Positions 6,904 through 14,494 of a DNA stretch of 14,494 nt are shown piece after piece. Position numbers and translations under genes: made by a program. This DNA comes from Planctomycetaceae bacterium (GTDB lineage Bacteria > Planctomycetota > Planctomycetia > Pirellulales > UBA1268). The notes beneath the pieces were generated by a model. It was given only the letters and a program-made list of their open reading frames with translations. It was not told the DNA's origin and made no database searches. Location of the stretch: positions 1 to 14,494 of the forward strand of contig JABHNP010000039.1 of NCBI GenBank assembly GCA_018694455.1, given 5' to 3'. The number at the start of each line of letters is the position of its first letter. Positions within the stretch are counted from its first letter, which is position 1.

Positions 6904-9900
6904 ATGAAATCGTCGCGCGTAGAGATGTGGTTCAAACGTTTGGGTGTTGCAGTGGTTTTCACTGCCGCCCTCGCGGGGTGTTCGCGCGGCCGCTATTACC
7001 TTCAGGCTGATCGGGAAGTTGATGCGTTACTGAAGGAGAAGTCGTGTGACCCGAGGTGGGAAGTGCCCTTTGATTACAACGTACGATCAGATAAACGAAG
7101 TCGTTTTTATGATCCATACAATCAGATTTTTCCACCGATGCCGCCAGATGATCCAACGTCGCATCGCTATATGCATTGCGTTGATGGCAAGCATGGTTTT
7201 AATCGATGGCACATCAATGGTGACCGTACAACACTCGATAACCCAGACTGGCGATCTCGACTTTGTGAAGTTGTTGATATCACCGAATCCGGTGCGATTG
7301 AATTGAGCAGTAAATCTGCCATGCGATTGGCATATCTCAACTCAATTAGTTGGTGGGATCAATTGCAGACATTGTATTTATCCGCCCTTGATGTGAGCAC
7401 AGAACGCTTCAAATTCGATGTTCAATTCTATGGTGGTAATACAACGTCATATCGTAACCGTGGCCCTTCAAATCCGTCTGGTCAAATTACGCAATGGGGT
7501 ACGGATACAAATTTACAAGCACGGCGATACCTAGCCACAGCTGGTCAGCTCGTTGTTGGATTAGTCAATTCTGTGGTCTGGACGTTTTCTGGACCAAATC
7601 AATACGCCAACGTTTCGTTGGTTGATTTTACATTTATCCAACCTTTGCTCCAGAACTCTGGTCGTTCTGTTGCACTTGAACCACTTACTATTGTTGAACG
7701 AACACTTTTGGCAAATTTACGCCAACTTCAATTTTACCGACAGGGTTTTTATCTCCAGGTTGTTTTTGGTGGTAATCAGCCACCACGTTTGCAGCGACGA
7801 GGTGGCTTTTTTGGTGGTACTGGGTTTGCAGGATTCTCAGGAACAGGGGTCGGTGGTTTTGGAAATATCGGTGGCGCTTTCTTCGGCGGGCAGGGAAACG
7901 GCTTGCAAACCGCAGGTGGTGGAACTGGAGGAGCCGGTTTTGCTGGTGGTGGTGCAGCCAAGTTAGGGGGATTTGTTGGGATTTTGCAGTCCCGCCAACA
8001 GATACGAAATCAGGAGCAGAATCTTGCTGCACAGCTGAGAGCTCTTGCTCAATTGGATGCTAATCTTGAGGCTGGCCTTGTGGGTGTTGAGCAGGTTGAT
8101 CAATTGCGCCAGAGCGTGGAGACGAGCCGTGCCACCCTTCTTCAGGCGAAGACTGGACTCGCGAACCAGATCGAAACATTTAAAGTGAATACTTTGAATA
8201 TTCCATCAGATACAGCAATGGCCCTTGATGAAACATTTATCAAACCATTTCAATTTATCAGTCCGGAGATGCAGGCTTTGCAGAATGGTATAGGTGATTT
8301 TCTGGCAACATATTCTTTTGGTGCCGAAGAGCCGCTGAAAGAAGTCGATGATCCCCGGCAGGATTCTATAAACGACGATCCTGCAGCACTTGAGTTGGTG
8401 CCTCCCGCAGTGGAGAAACAGCCCGCAGACCCACTCCTTTTGCCAGCTCCAATAAATCAGGAAGGTCAGGGAAATGTTGTTGGGGACACAGAAAAAGAAG
8501 TTTCAATAAAAAAAGAACAGTCAGTATTACAGCCTCCGGCTGATTCAAAAGAAGAACTCAAAGATACTGAACGGCTGCTGGCCGAGGCGGATCAATCGCT
8601 GATCAAAGCATCACTTGAAAAACTTGATCTCTTACGAGATCAAGTTGAGTTGCAAGCTGTTGATGTTTTGTCAGATCTTCAGCGTGTTGATGCAGATGCG
8701 ACATACCGAATCAGTCGTATGCGTCCAACAGAAAAAGAAACATTCACCCGTGAGATGCGGCTCCTCAACGATGATCTTGAGCGCCTTCTCAAGCAAATTG
8801 AGACAAACGAAAAAGAAATTGAAGCTCTTGGTGAGGCACTTGTACCAGAGAATCTTCGGGAGACTGCGGATGCAGTCGTTGGACTGGTTTCAGAAATTGC
8901 TTCAGCTGTTGATGAGATGTCACTTATCCAGGCGCGTGCGCGTGTTGAGGCAATTGCAATTGAGCCTGAACGAATTGACCCGGATATCGCATTTGAAATA
9001 TCACGTGCGAATCGGCTGGACTGGATGAACAATCGTGCTGCGTTAGTCGATCAGTGGCGGCTCATTCAATTTAATGCTATGTCATTACTTGCCGGTCTCG
9101 ATCTTGAGATTGATGGTAATCTACGTACAACAGGCAATAACCCAGCTCGCTTCCGTGCACCAACTGGTGAAATGGGTGGTCGGCTTCGGTTTGATGCACC
9201 TCTGACTCGATTAATCGAGCGCAATAACTTTAGGCAAGCGATTCTTGATTATCAGCAGGTAAGGCGTCAGCAGATACGGTATGAAGATAGAATTAAGCTT
9301 TCGATCCGGCAATTGTTACGACAACTCGAATTGGACGAGAGAAACCTCGAGACCCAGCGCCGAGCAGTGATTATTGCCATTCGCCGAGTTGATCAGACAC
9401 GATTGAGTCTCAGTCAACCAGCACCCCCACCTCCACCGCCGAGTGCTGATGGATCAATCCCGATTGTTGACATAGCAGCAGGCCAGCTGGCACCGACTGC
9501 AACGCTCAATCTCATCTATGCTTTTAATGATCTCCGGAGTTCTCAGGATGCCCTGACAAGCATATGGGTTAATTATTATGCAACACGAGCATCACTCGCC
9601 TACCAACTTGGTGTCATGAATCTTGATGAACATGGTGTGTGGATCGATAAACCCTTTACGGACTGTAGCCGTACAAGTAACGAGGAGATGCCTCTCCCAC
9701 CGCCAGTGCCTCAAGAGTGGCTCGATCATCTGGAAGAAATCGACCCACCGCCACCGTTACCTGGAGATGCAGAAATGAAAGTGCACGAGGCACCAGGGAT
9801 TCTGCCGAGCATCATTGCTCGAGCAATGCCATTGAATTCAGGAGAGTCGGAATCTGAAAGCAATAATCAAACAAAGAATAAGGATGTACTTCCGGCGTCT

Positions 9901-9957
9901 GCAGAAACTAAGGAGGATCAGCCGTGGGCAGATTTGATACCATCATTTTTAAAGTGA
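6904..9957 (+). CDS. TolC-like outer-membrane factor lipoprotein (planctomycete type)
   Basis: A 1017-residue outer-membrane efflux protein, about twice the usual TolC length of 450-500. The N-terminus is a lipoprotein signal with lipobox LAGC, so Cys26 should be lipidated; this favours the ATG at 6904 (7 codons upstream of a possible ATG at 6925) over a TTG at 6805. A planctomycete-type leader (RSRFYDPYNQ, PPMPPDDP) precedes a first efflux-protein half (about 135-460) containing a Gly-rich insert at 300-359. Next comes a charged, Pro-containing linker and extra coiled coil (about 480-690), then a second half (about 700-920) with RFDAPLTRLIERNN and ending near LAYQLGVMNL. A PPPPPP run follows residue 840, and the C-terminal 100 residues are low-complexity. 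It heads the export module and should form the outer-membrane duct for the adaptor encoded next. Confidence 0.85.
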   Translation: MKSSRVEMWFKRLGVAVVFTAALAGCSRGRYYLQADREVDALLKEKSCDPRWEVPFDYNVRSDKRSRFYDPYNQIFPPMPPDDPTSHRYMHCVDGKHGFNRWHINGDRTTLDNPDWRSRLCEVVDITESGAIELSSKSAMRLAYLNSISWWDQLQTLYLSALDVSTERFKFDVQFYGGNTTSYRNRGPSNPSGQITQWGTDTNLQARRYLATAGQLVVGLVNSVVWTFSGPNQYANVSLVDFTFIQPLLQNSGRSVALEPLTIVERTLLANLRQLQFYRQGFYLQVVFGGNQPPRLQRRGGFFGGTGFAGFSGTGVGGFGNIGGAFFGGQGNGLQTAGGGTGGAGFAGGGAAKLGGFVGILQSRQQIRNQEQNLAAQLRALAQLDANLEAGLVGVEQVDQLRQSVETSRATLLQAKTGLANQIETFKVNTLNIPSDTAMALDETFIKPFQFISPEMQALQNGIGDFLATYSFGAEEPLKEVDDPRQDSINDDPAALELVPPAVEKQPADPLLLPAPINQEGQGNVVGDTEKEVSIKKEQSVLQPPADSKEELKDTERLLAEADQSLIKASLEKLDLLRDQVELQAVDVLSDLQRVDADATYRISRMRPTEKETFTREMRLLNDDLERLLKQIETNEKEIEALGEALVPENLRETADAVVGLVSEIASAVDEMSLIQARARVEAIAIEPERIDPDIAFEISRANRLDWMNNRAALVDQWRLIQFNAMSLLAGLDLEIDGNLRTTGNNPARFRAPTGEMGGRLRFDAPLTRLIERNNFRQAILDYQQVRRQQIRYEDRIKLSIRQLLRQLELDERNLETQRRAVIIAIRRVDQTRLSLSQPAPPPPPPSADGSIPIVDIAAGQLAPTATLNLIYAFNDLRSSQDALTSIWVNYYATRASLAYQLGVMNLDEHGVWIDKPFTDCSRTSNEEMPLPPPVPQEWLDHLEEIDPPPPLPGDAEMKVHEAPGILPSIIARAMPLNSGESESESNNQTKNKDVLPASAETKEDQPWADLIPSFLK

Positions 9958-10091
9958 TGGTTCTTTATGGTTGAATCAGCAGTGGCTTTCGATATCTCTT
10001 ATAAGATAAAAAACTGTGTGAGAAACTTGAGCGAAGCAACATAGTTGAATAGAAAAATACCCTGTTTTCCCCAGTACGAATTGGCTCATTT

Positions 10092-11609
10092 GTGGATAGT
10101 TCAGCATCATCAAAATCAGTACTCGAACAACCAACGGCTACTACGAATGCAGCCGCTATCGCAGATCTGTTGGGAAATCCGACAGCCCAGCAGGAGCCTG
10201 TAGGGAAAAGCCCTCGGCGAGGGTGGGTATGGTTCCTCTTGTTTGTCTCGCTTTTTCTCGTAGCTGTATTTCTTGCTCCACGCCTTCTTGAGTTTTTACC
10301 AGATGCGAATCAAGCAGCCGACCTTACAGGTTTGTCTGTGTATACCGTTCAAAAAAAGGATCTTAAAATCACCGTCACTGAAGAAGGAAGTTTAGTAAGT
10401 GATGAAAATGTTGACATTACATGTGATGTAGCTGGTGGCGCTACGATTATCTGGCTTGTAGACGATGGTGATCGAGTAACCGAGGGAATGGACATTGTCA
10501 AACTCGATGCTTCAGTCTTATCTGAAAATGCGACTGCTCAAAAAATTGCTTATGAAAAAGCGAGAGCCCTGATGATTCAGGCGGATAAAGATCACGCCGC
10601 TGCAAAAATTGCAGTTGAAGAATATCGGGAGGGTCTCTTCAGAAAAGATCTTCGTACTGCGGAGTCCAATGTCACTGCTGCAACAGAGCGACTTCAGGCA
10701 ACAGAAAATACACTTGCGTATGGGCAACGTATGTTTCGAAAGGGCTATATCACACCACAGCAACTCGAAGCACAGAAATCAGCTGTAGCACGAGCAAGCC
10801 TTGATCTTGGTACTGCAAACATAGCACTTGAAGTCCTTACGACGTACACAAAGCCAAAGATAATCACCGAGCTTGAAAGCATGCGTGATTCAGCAGCAGC
10901 CCGTCTTGCGAGTGAAAAAGCTGCTCTTGAACTTGAGCAGATCAAACTTGAGAGGCTCGAGGGCGAACTTCTTAAGTGCACCATCAAAGCGCCGCAAGAC
11001 GGTCTGGTCATTTATGCAAACTCTAGATCAAGAGATCGTGAGACTGAAATTAAAGAAGGCACCTCTGTGAAAGAGCGGCAGGTTATCTTGCAGCTCCCTG
11101 ATCTCACAAAAATGCGAGCAGATGTAGAGGTCCATGAGTCGAAAGTAGATGAGATTACACTAGGAATGCCTGCGATTGTGCGAGTGCAGGATCTGAAATT
11201 TCCAGGTGTGGTGACGTCAGTTGCAAATCGACCAGAGTCAAACTGGTTCTCAACAGCAAAAAAATATATTGTTGGCGTACGAATTAATGAGAATTCTGAA
11301 ACCCTCAGGCCTGGGTTTACTGCTGAGGCAACAATTATTGTTTCAGACCTTAAAAATGTGATTGCAGTGCCTGTTGCTGCAGTGATCGAAGACGGAGAAG
11401 AATTTGTTTGTGCTGTACGAGATGGAGAGGGATTTGAAAGACGAGTTGTGATGCTTGGAAAAAGTGATGATAGGTTTGTAGAGATCGTGCAGGGGCTTGA
11501 GGAAGGCGAACAGGTATTCTTAAATCCTGAAAAAGTGCTTGGAGCATCGCTTTCACGTGAACAAGAACAGCGTTCGGAGTGGTCGGGTCGGCCTGAAAGA
11601 AAAGAATAG
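10092..11609 (+). CDS. HlyD/MacA-type periplasmic adaptor (membrane fusion protein)
   Basis: A 505-residue adaptor linking the inner-membrane transporter to the outer-membrane factor. A cytosolic tail of about 43 residues leads to one TM segment (about 44-64). The first half of the lipoyl (barrel-sandwich) domain is at about 105-140, a long alpha-helical hairpin at 141-292, and the second lipoyl half begins CTIKAPQDGLVIYAN near 296. Beta-barrel and membrane-proximal domains follow, with RPGFTAEATIIV and VIAVPVAAVIEDG. The start must be the GTG at 10092, because the frame closes at a TAG at 10050 and holds no ATG/GTG/TTG between. The 134 bases before it carry no clear terminator, so read-through from the previous gene is plausible. 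It lies 78 bases before the permease gene. Confidence 0.88.
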   Translation: MDSSASSKSVLEQPTATTNAAAIADLLGNPTAQQEPVGKSPRRGWVWFLLFVSLFLVAVFLAPRLLEFLPDANQAADLTGLSVYTVQKKDLKITVTEEGSLVSDENVDITCDVAGGATIIWLVDDGDRVTEGMDIVKLDASVLSENATAQKIAYEKARALMIQADKDHAAAKIAVEEYREGLFRKDLRTAESNVTAATERLQATENTLAYGQRMFRKGYITPQQLEAQKSAVARASLDLGTANIALEVLTTYTKPKIITELESMRDSAAARLASEKAALELEQIKLERLEGELLKCTIKAPQDGLVIYANSRSRDRETEIKEGTSVKERQVILQLPDLTKMRADVEVHESKVDEITLGMPAIVRVQDLKFPGVVTSVANRPESNWFSTAKKYIVGVRINENSETLRPGFTAEATIIVSDLKNVIAVPVAAVIEDGEEFVCAVRDGEGFERRVVMLGKSDDRFVEIVQGLEEGEQVFLNPEKVLGASLSREQEQRSEWSGRPERKE

Positions 11610-11687
11610 TTCAAAAGTGCATGCCGTATACGTGATAGATAGGCAGTTCTTATGACAGTTCGACCCTGGAGAGAGTGAAATCGACGC

Positions 11688-13013
11688 ATGAACGTCATTC
11701 AGCAACTCAAGCTTGGCTTCCGCAGCCTGATGCTTCATAAGCTTCGTTCAGCACTTGCCGTCTTGGGCATTCTTATTGGTGTGACTGCTGTGATTTGGCT
11801 CGTTGCTATGGGCGAAGGGGTGAGTTATCAAGCGCAGCAACAAATTAAAGATCTTGGTGCAACAAGCATAATCATTCGAACGATCAAGCCATCAGAAGAG
11901 GCCAACAGTGACAGCGGAAGTCGTTCCGGGATTGCCTACGGGTTATTGCGCTCAGATTATGACCGTATCATTACCAATATTCCAACAATTTCTGCAGCAG
12001 TACCAATGCGAGAAATTAGTCGAGATGTGCGTCGTGATGAATACGTTGTTCCAGCCCAGGTGATCGGCTGCACTCCTAAATATTTTTCTATCAACCGTCT
12101 TCCTATCGCTCGTGGTCGACCGCTTGCTGCATCAGATCTACAAGGACTTGAAAATGTCACTGTACTGGCACATGACGTTGCTGAAAGATTATTTCCGATT
12201 CAAGATCCTCTTGGTCGAGCCATTCAGATTGGTACCGAGTTTTACGTTGTTGTCGGTGTTGCGCAAGACCGAACAGCAGCTGCTGCTATTGGAGGAAGTT
12301 TTTCAGCGAGGCAGTACAACCGTGATGTGTATATTCCGCTTAATACGTTTCAAAAACGGATAGGTGATCGTGTGATCACTGTGCGTGGAGGTACTTTCCA
12401 GAACGAAACTATCGAACTGAATCAAATTACTGCTGTTGTAGATGATGTGGCAGCGGTTGATGCCTCCGCTGATATTATTCGTGCACTGCTTGAGCGGTAT
12501 CACAAAACAGTTGATTATGCTGTTGTTGTGCCTAAAGAATTATTGGAGCAGGCCGAAACGATGCGGATGATGTTCAACGTACTGTTGCTTTTAATAGCAG
12601 GGATATCGTTAGTCGTTGGTGGCATTGGCATCATGAATATTATGCTTGCCACGGTCACTGAGCGCACACGAGAAATTGGCGTCAGGCGCGCTTTGGGTGC
12701 AACGAAAGGAGAGATTGTTCAACAGTTTCTCTGGGAGACGGTTGTGCTTTCTGGTACCGGTGGTCTTTTGGGCGTCGCAGTTGGTTTTCTTTGTGGCCCT
12801 ACCGTTCAGGGTGTTCGGTTTGCGATTAAAAGTTTTATGCCTGATGTCTGGTTAACACTACCACCAACAATTCATCAGCTTGAGCCGAGACTAGCACCTT
12901 GGTCGATTATTGCAGCGTTTGGTATTTCAGTCGGTGTTGGCATCGTATTTGGTATCTACCCAGCGCGGCGGGCCGCCAACATGGATCCAATCGAGGCACT
13001 TCGTCATGAGTAA
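11688..13013 (+). CDS. MacB/FtsX-family ABC transporter permease
   Basis: A 441-residue inner-membrane permease of the MacB/LolC type VII ABC architecture. TM1 (about 20-42) is followed by a large periplasmic domain (about 43-290). The FtsX domain then has TM2 (294-318), TM3 (348-372) and TM4 (404-424). Between TM2 and TM3 the coupling segment MLATVTERTREIGVRRALGA is strongly conserved, and the C-terminus GIYPARRAANMDPIEALRHE is the classic family ending. It lacks a fused ATPase, unlike MacB of E. coli; the ATPase is the next gene, overlapping by 8 bases. These transporters use mechanotransmission to push periplasmic substrates outward rather than moving them across the inner membrane. The start is the ATG at 11688; a GGAGAGAG stretch lies upstream but too far for an ideal Shine-Dalgarno. 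Confidence 0.93.
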   Translation: MNVIQQLKLGFRSLMLHKLRSALAVLGILIGVTAVIWLVAMGEGVSYQAQQQIKDLGATSIIIRTIKPSEEANSDSGSRSGIAYGLLRSDYDRIITNIPTISAAVPMREISRDVRRDEYVVPAQVIGCTPKYFSINRLPIARGRPLAASDLQGLENVTVLAHDVAERLFPIQDPLGRAIQIGTEFYVVVGVAQDRTAAAAIGGSFSARQYNRDVYIPLNTFQKRIGDRVITVRGGTFQNETIELNQITAVVDDVAAVDASADIIRALLERYHKTVDYAVVVPKELLEQAETMRMMFNVLLLLIAGISLVVGGIGIMNIMLATVTERTREIGVRRALGATKGEIVQQFLWETVVLSGTGGLLGVAVGFLCGPTVQGVRFAIKSFMPDVWLTLPPTIHQLEPRLAPWSIIAAFGISVGVGIVFGIYPARRAANMDPIEALRHE

Positions 13014-13725
13014 AACAAAGGAGGAGGTGTCAGAACCTGTCCGCGTTGCGATGGTACGTGATGTCACCAAGGTCTATCGACTCGGCGGACAGGATGTCAA
13101 AGCGCTTGCGGGTGTCTCCTTTGAATTCAAGCAAGGTGACTTTGTTGCGATTATGGGTACATCAGGTTCTGGGAAAAGTACACTTTTAAATCTGCTCGGC
13201 TGCCTCGATAGACCAACTTCCGGTCAGTATTTGCTCGGTGGTCATGATGTTGCGACCCTGACTGATGAAGAAGTATCACGGGTTCGTGGTCGTTACCTTG
13301 GTTTTGTTTTTCAGTCGTACAACCTGATTCAGCAGCTCAGCGTGGTTGAAAACATTATGGTACCGCTGTCATATCAGGTGCCGGTTCGTCCTGATGGTCG
13401 GGAGTTGAGTACCAAGCTCGCAACACTTGTCGGGCTTGCTGGTCGTCTTGACCATAGACCAAGCCAGCTCTCCGGTGGGCAGCAGCAACGAGTCGCAATT
13501 GCTCGTGCATTAGTCAATAACCCTCATGTGATACTTGCAGATGAACCCACAGGAAATCTAGATACCGCAACATCCAATGAGATCATGGACCTGCTCGATG
13601 TGTTGAATAAAACGGGCAGAACCATTGTGATGGTGACCCATGAACCAGATATTGCCGAGAGAGCGAAGACCGTGATAACCCTTCGTGATGGCCTCATTCA
13701 AAGTGTCGAACAGAACCGGTCGTGA
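13006..13725 (+). CDS. MacB/LolD-type ABC transporter ATP-binding protein
   Basis: A 239-residue cytosolic ATPase that powers the permease encoded just before it. All motifs are intact: Walker A GTSGSGKST (51-59), Q-loop Gln103 in FVFQSYNL, signature LSGGQ (155-159), Walker B VILADE (175-180) with catalytic Glu180, D-loop region GNLD, and switch His212 in VTHE. FQSYNL and ADEPTGNLD are typical of the MacB/LolD/FtsE group. The ATG at 13006 lies in the end of the permease gene (ATGAGTAA), giving translational coupling. A strong AAGGAGGAGG lies inside the gene at 13018-13027, about 23 bases before an in-frame ATG at 13051 that would yield a protein starting MVRDVTKVY; that later start is less likely but possible. 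Confidence 0.94.
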   Translation: MSKTKEEVSEPVRVAMVRDVTKVYRLGGQDVKALAGVSFEFKQGDFVAIMGTSGSGKSTLLNLLGCLDRPTSGQYLLGGHDVATLTDEEVSRVRGRYLGFVFQSYNLIQQLSVVENIMVPLSYQVPVRPDGRELSTKLATLVGLAGRLDHRPSQLSGGQQQRVAIARALVNNPHVILADEPTGNLDTATSNEIMDLLDVLNKTGRTIVMVTHEPDIAERAKTVITLRDGLIQSVEQNRS

Positions 13726-13760
13726 AAAATAAAGCAGGGTGTTTTGCCGCAGCATGTTCC

Positions 13761-14486
13761 TCAGCGGTGCTGCTTGAAAAACCAATCAAGTATTTCTTTA
13801 TCATGATATGCAGCGGTCCAGGAATCATGGCCGACGTCTGGTAGTTCTGTGTATTTTGGATGACCACCGGCTTCCTTCACAGCGGCGACCATGGAGCGGG
13901 AGCAGTCTACCGGGATGACTGTATCGGCATCGCCATGAACAACCCAGAGGGGTACATCTTTTGCCAGTTCAGCATATTGTTCTTCACTCTTGCCGCAGAC
14001 TGGAATTGCCGCAGCAATTCTGTCAGGTATTCGCATGGCAACTTCCCATGTTGCAGCACCACCCATTGAAAGTCCAGTGACAAGAATTTGATCGGTATCA
14101 ATTGCTTCTGTTTCGATGACATGGTCGAGAGCTTTCAGAGCAGCTTCCATGTCTGTTGTCATATCTACGGCTGACCATCGATAGCCTTCTCGGCATTGTG
14201 GAGCAAGAATGAAACACGGATATTTATTTCGAAGCGGATCGGCTGTCATCCACGCTGGGAAATACTTGAGTTGATTTAAATTGTCTGATCCACGTTCTCC
14301 GGCACCATGAAAAAACAAGACAAGAGGAAACTTCTTCTCGGAGTCTACTGACTCGGGTCGTAAGAGGCGATATCCAAAAGAAATGTCGTGACCATCTTCT
14401 TCGACAGAGACAGTCTGTTCCTCGTAGAGTTTTTCAAGTTTCATGGGTGTGGGTTGTTCTGCAGCACACTGATTAGGAAAATACAT
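13761..14486 (-). CDS. Alpha/beta hydrolase (prolyl oligopeptidase / dienelactone hydrolase-like esterase)
   Basis: A serine hydrolase of 241 residues counted from the ATG at 14486. The oxyanion region FFHGAGERG (58-66) and the strand ILAPQCREGYRW lead to the nucleophile elbow GLSMGG (Ser140). The probable acid is Asp188 (HGDADTVIP) and the base His220 (VGHDSW). This pattern fits small esterases often annotated as phospholipase/carboxylesterase or PHB depolymerase-like. No signal peptide or TM is seen from this start. The N-terminus is uncertain: an ATG at 14444 gives MKLEKLYEEQ, no Shine-Dalgarno precedes either ATG, and no in-frame stop lies between 14486 and the window edge, so the gene may begin outside and could carry an export signal. 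It converges on the ATPase gene with 35 bases between stops and need not be functionally linked to it. Confidence 0.82.
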   Translation of the reverse strand: MYFPNQCAAEQPTPMKLEKLYEEQTVSVEEDGHDISFGYRLLRPESVDSEKKFPLVLFFHGAGERGSDNLNQLKYFPAWMTADPLRNKYPCFILAPQCREGYRWSAVDMTTDMEAALKALDHVIETEAIDTDQILVTGLSMGGAATWEVAMRIPDRIAAAIPVCGKSEEQYAELAKDVPLWVVHGDADTVIPVDCSRSMVAAVKEAGGHPKYTELPDVGHDSWTAAYHDKEILDWFFKQHR

Positions 14487-14494
14487 ACTAAGGA

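Noticed and set aside
7776..7961. Pro-rich open frame on the minus strand
   Set aside because: It is the reverse complement of the Gly-rich repeat of the outer-membrane factor; GGN codons read as CC-rich Pro codons in antisense.
8679..9032. 117-codon Arg/Ser-rich open frame on the minus strand
   Set aside because: It is the antisense shadow of the coiled-coil part of the outer-membrane factor, with biased composition and no domain.
9993..10008. TATCT...AGATA short hairpin between outer-membrane factor and adaptor genes
   Set aside because: A 5-bp AT-rich stem without a T-tract; this is expected by chance in AT-rich spacer DNA.
11652..11678. Eight-codon ORF (MTVRPWRE) just before the permease gene, considered as a leader peptide
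   Set aside because: No Shine-Dalgarno, no attenuator-like hairpins, and a length easily met by chance.
11012..11698. 228-codon open frame on the minus strand across the end of the adaptor gene
   Set aside because: It is antisense to a well-supported HlyD-type protein, has Ser/Thr-rich composition and no recognisable domain or Shine-Dalgarno.
13749..13773. GCAGCA / TGCTGC inverted repeat between the ATPase and the right-hand hydrolase, considered as a terminator
   Set aside because: The stem is only 6 bp with a 13-base loop, it overlaps the end of the hydrolase gene, and no T-run follows on the plus strand. Not strong enough to call.

Overview
The window comes from a member of the Planctomycetota (probably the Pirellulales/Planctomycetales). 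Three things point there: a BBP7-family outer-membrane beta-barrel protein, a very large planctomycete-style TolC-like outer-membrane lipoprotein, and a multihaem cytochrome ending in a domain common in that phylum. GC content looks intermediate by eye (not computed). No tRNA, rRNA, CRISPR array, transposase or integrase is visible; this reads as ordinary chromosomal DNA, densely packed.

Layout. (1) Bases 1-57, minus strand: the first 19 codons of a gene running off the left edge, probably a ferritin, with a Shine-Dalgarno and a plausible promoter. (2) Bases 281-5119, plus strand: a likely three-gene operon of an HSL-type alpha/beta hydrolase, an exported hexahaem c-type cytochrome whose first haem lies in a cytochrome P460-like domain, and a three-TM membrane protein that looks like a bacterial Popeye protein (membrane segments plus a cyclic-nucleotide-binding-like domain lacking the usual phosphate-binding Arg). 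(3) Bases 5120-6640, minus strand: the BBP7 outer-membrane protein, its stop codon abutting that of the Popeye gene. (4) Bases 6904-13725, plus strand, divergent from BBP7: an export module of outer-membrane factor lipoprotein, HlyD/MacA-type adaptor, MacB/FtsX-type permease and MacB/LolD-type ATPase, the last two overlapping by 8 bases. (5) Bases 13761-14486, minus strand: a second, cytosolic alpha/beta hydrolase converging on the ATPase and possibly continuing past the right edge.

How the genes may work together. The export module is self-contained: ATPase and permease energise it from the inner membrane, the adaptor spans the periplasm, and the outer-membrane factor forms the exit duct; its cargo is not evident. 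The first operon couples periplasmic redox chemistry (P460-like haem plus five c-haems) with a membrane protein bearing a cytosolic sensor-like domain. That pairing is the most unusual content here. The hydrolase in front of it may act on a related small ester or be unrelated.
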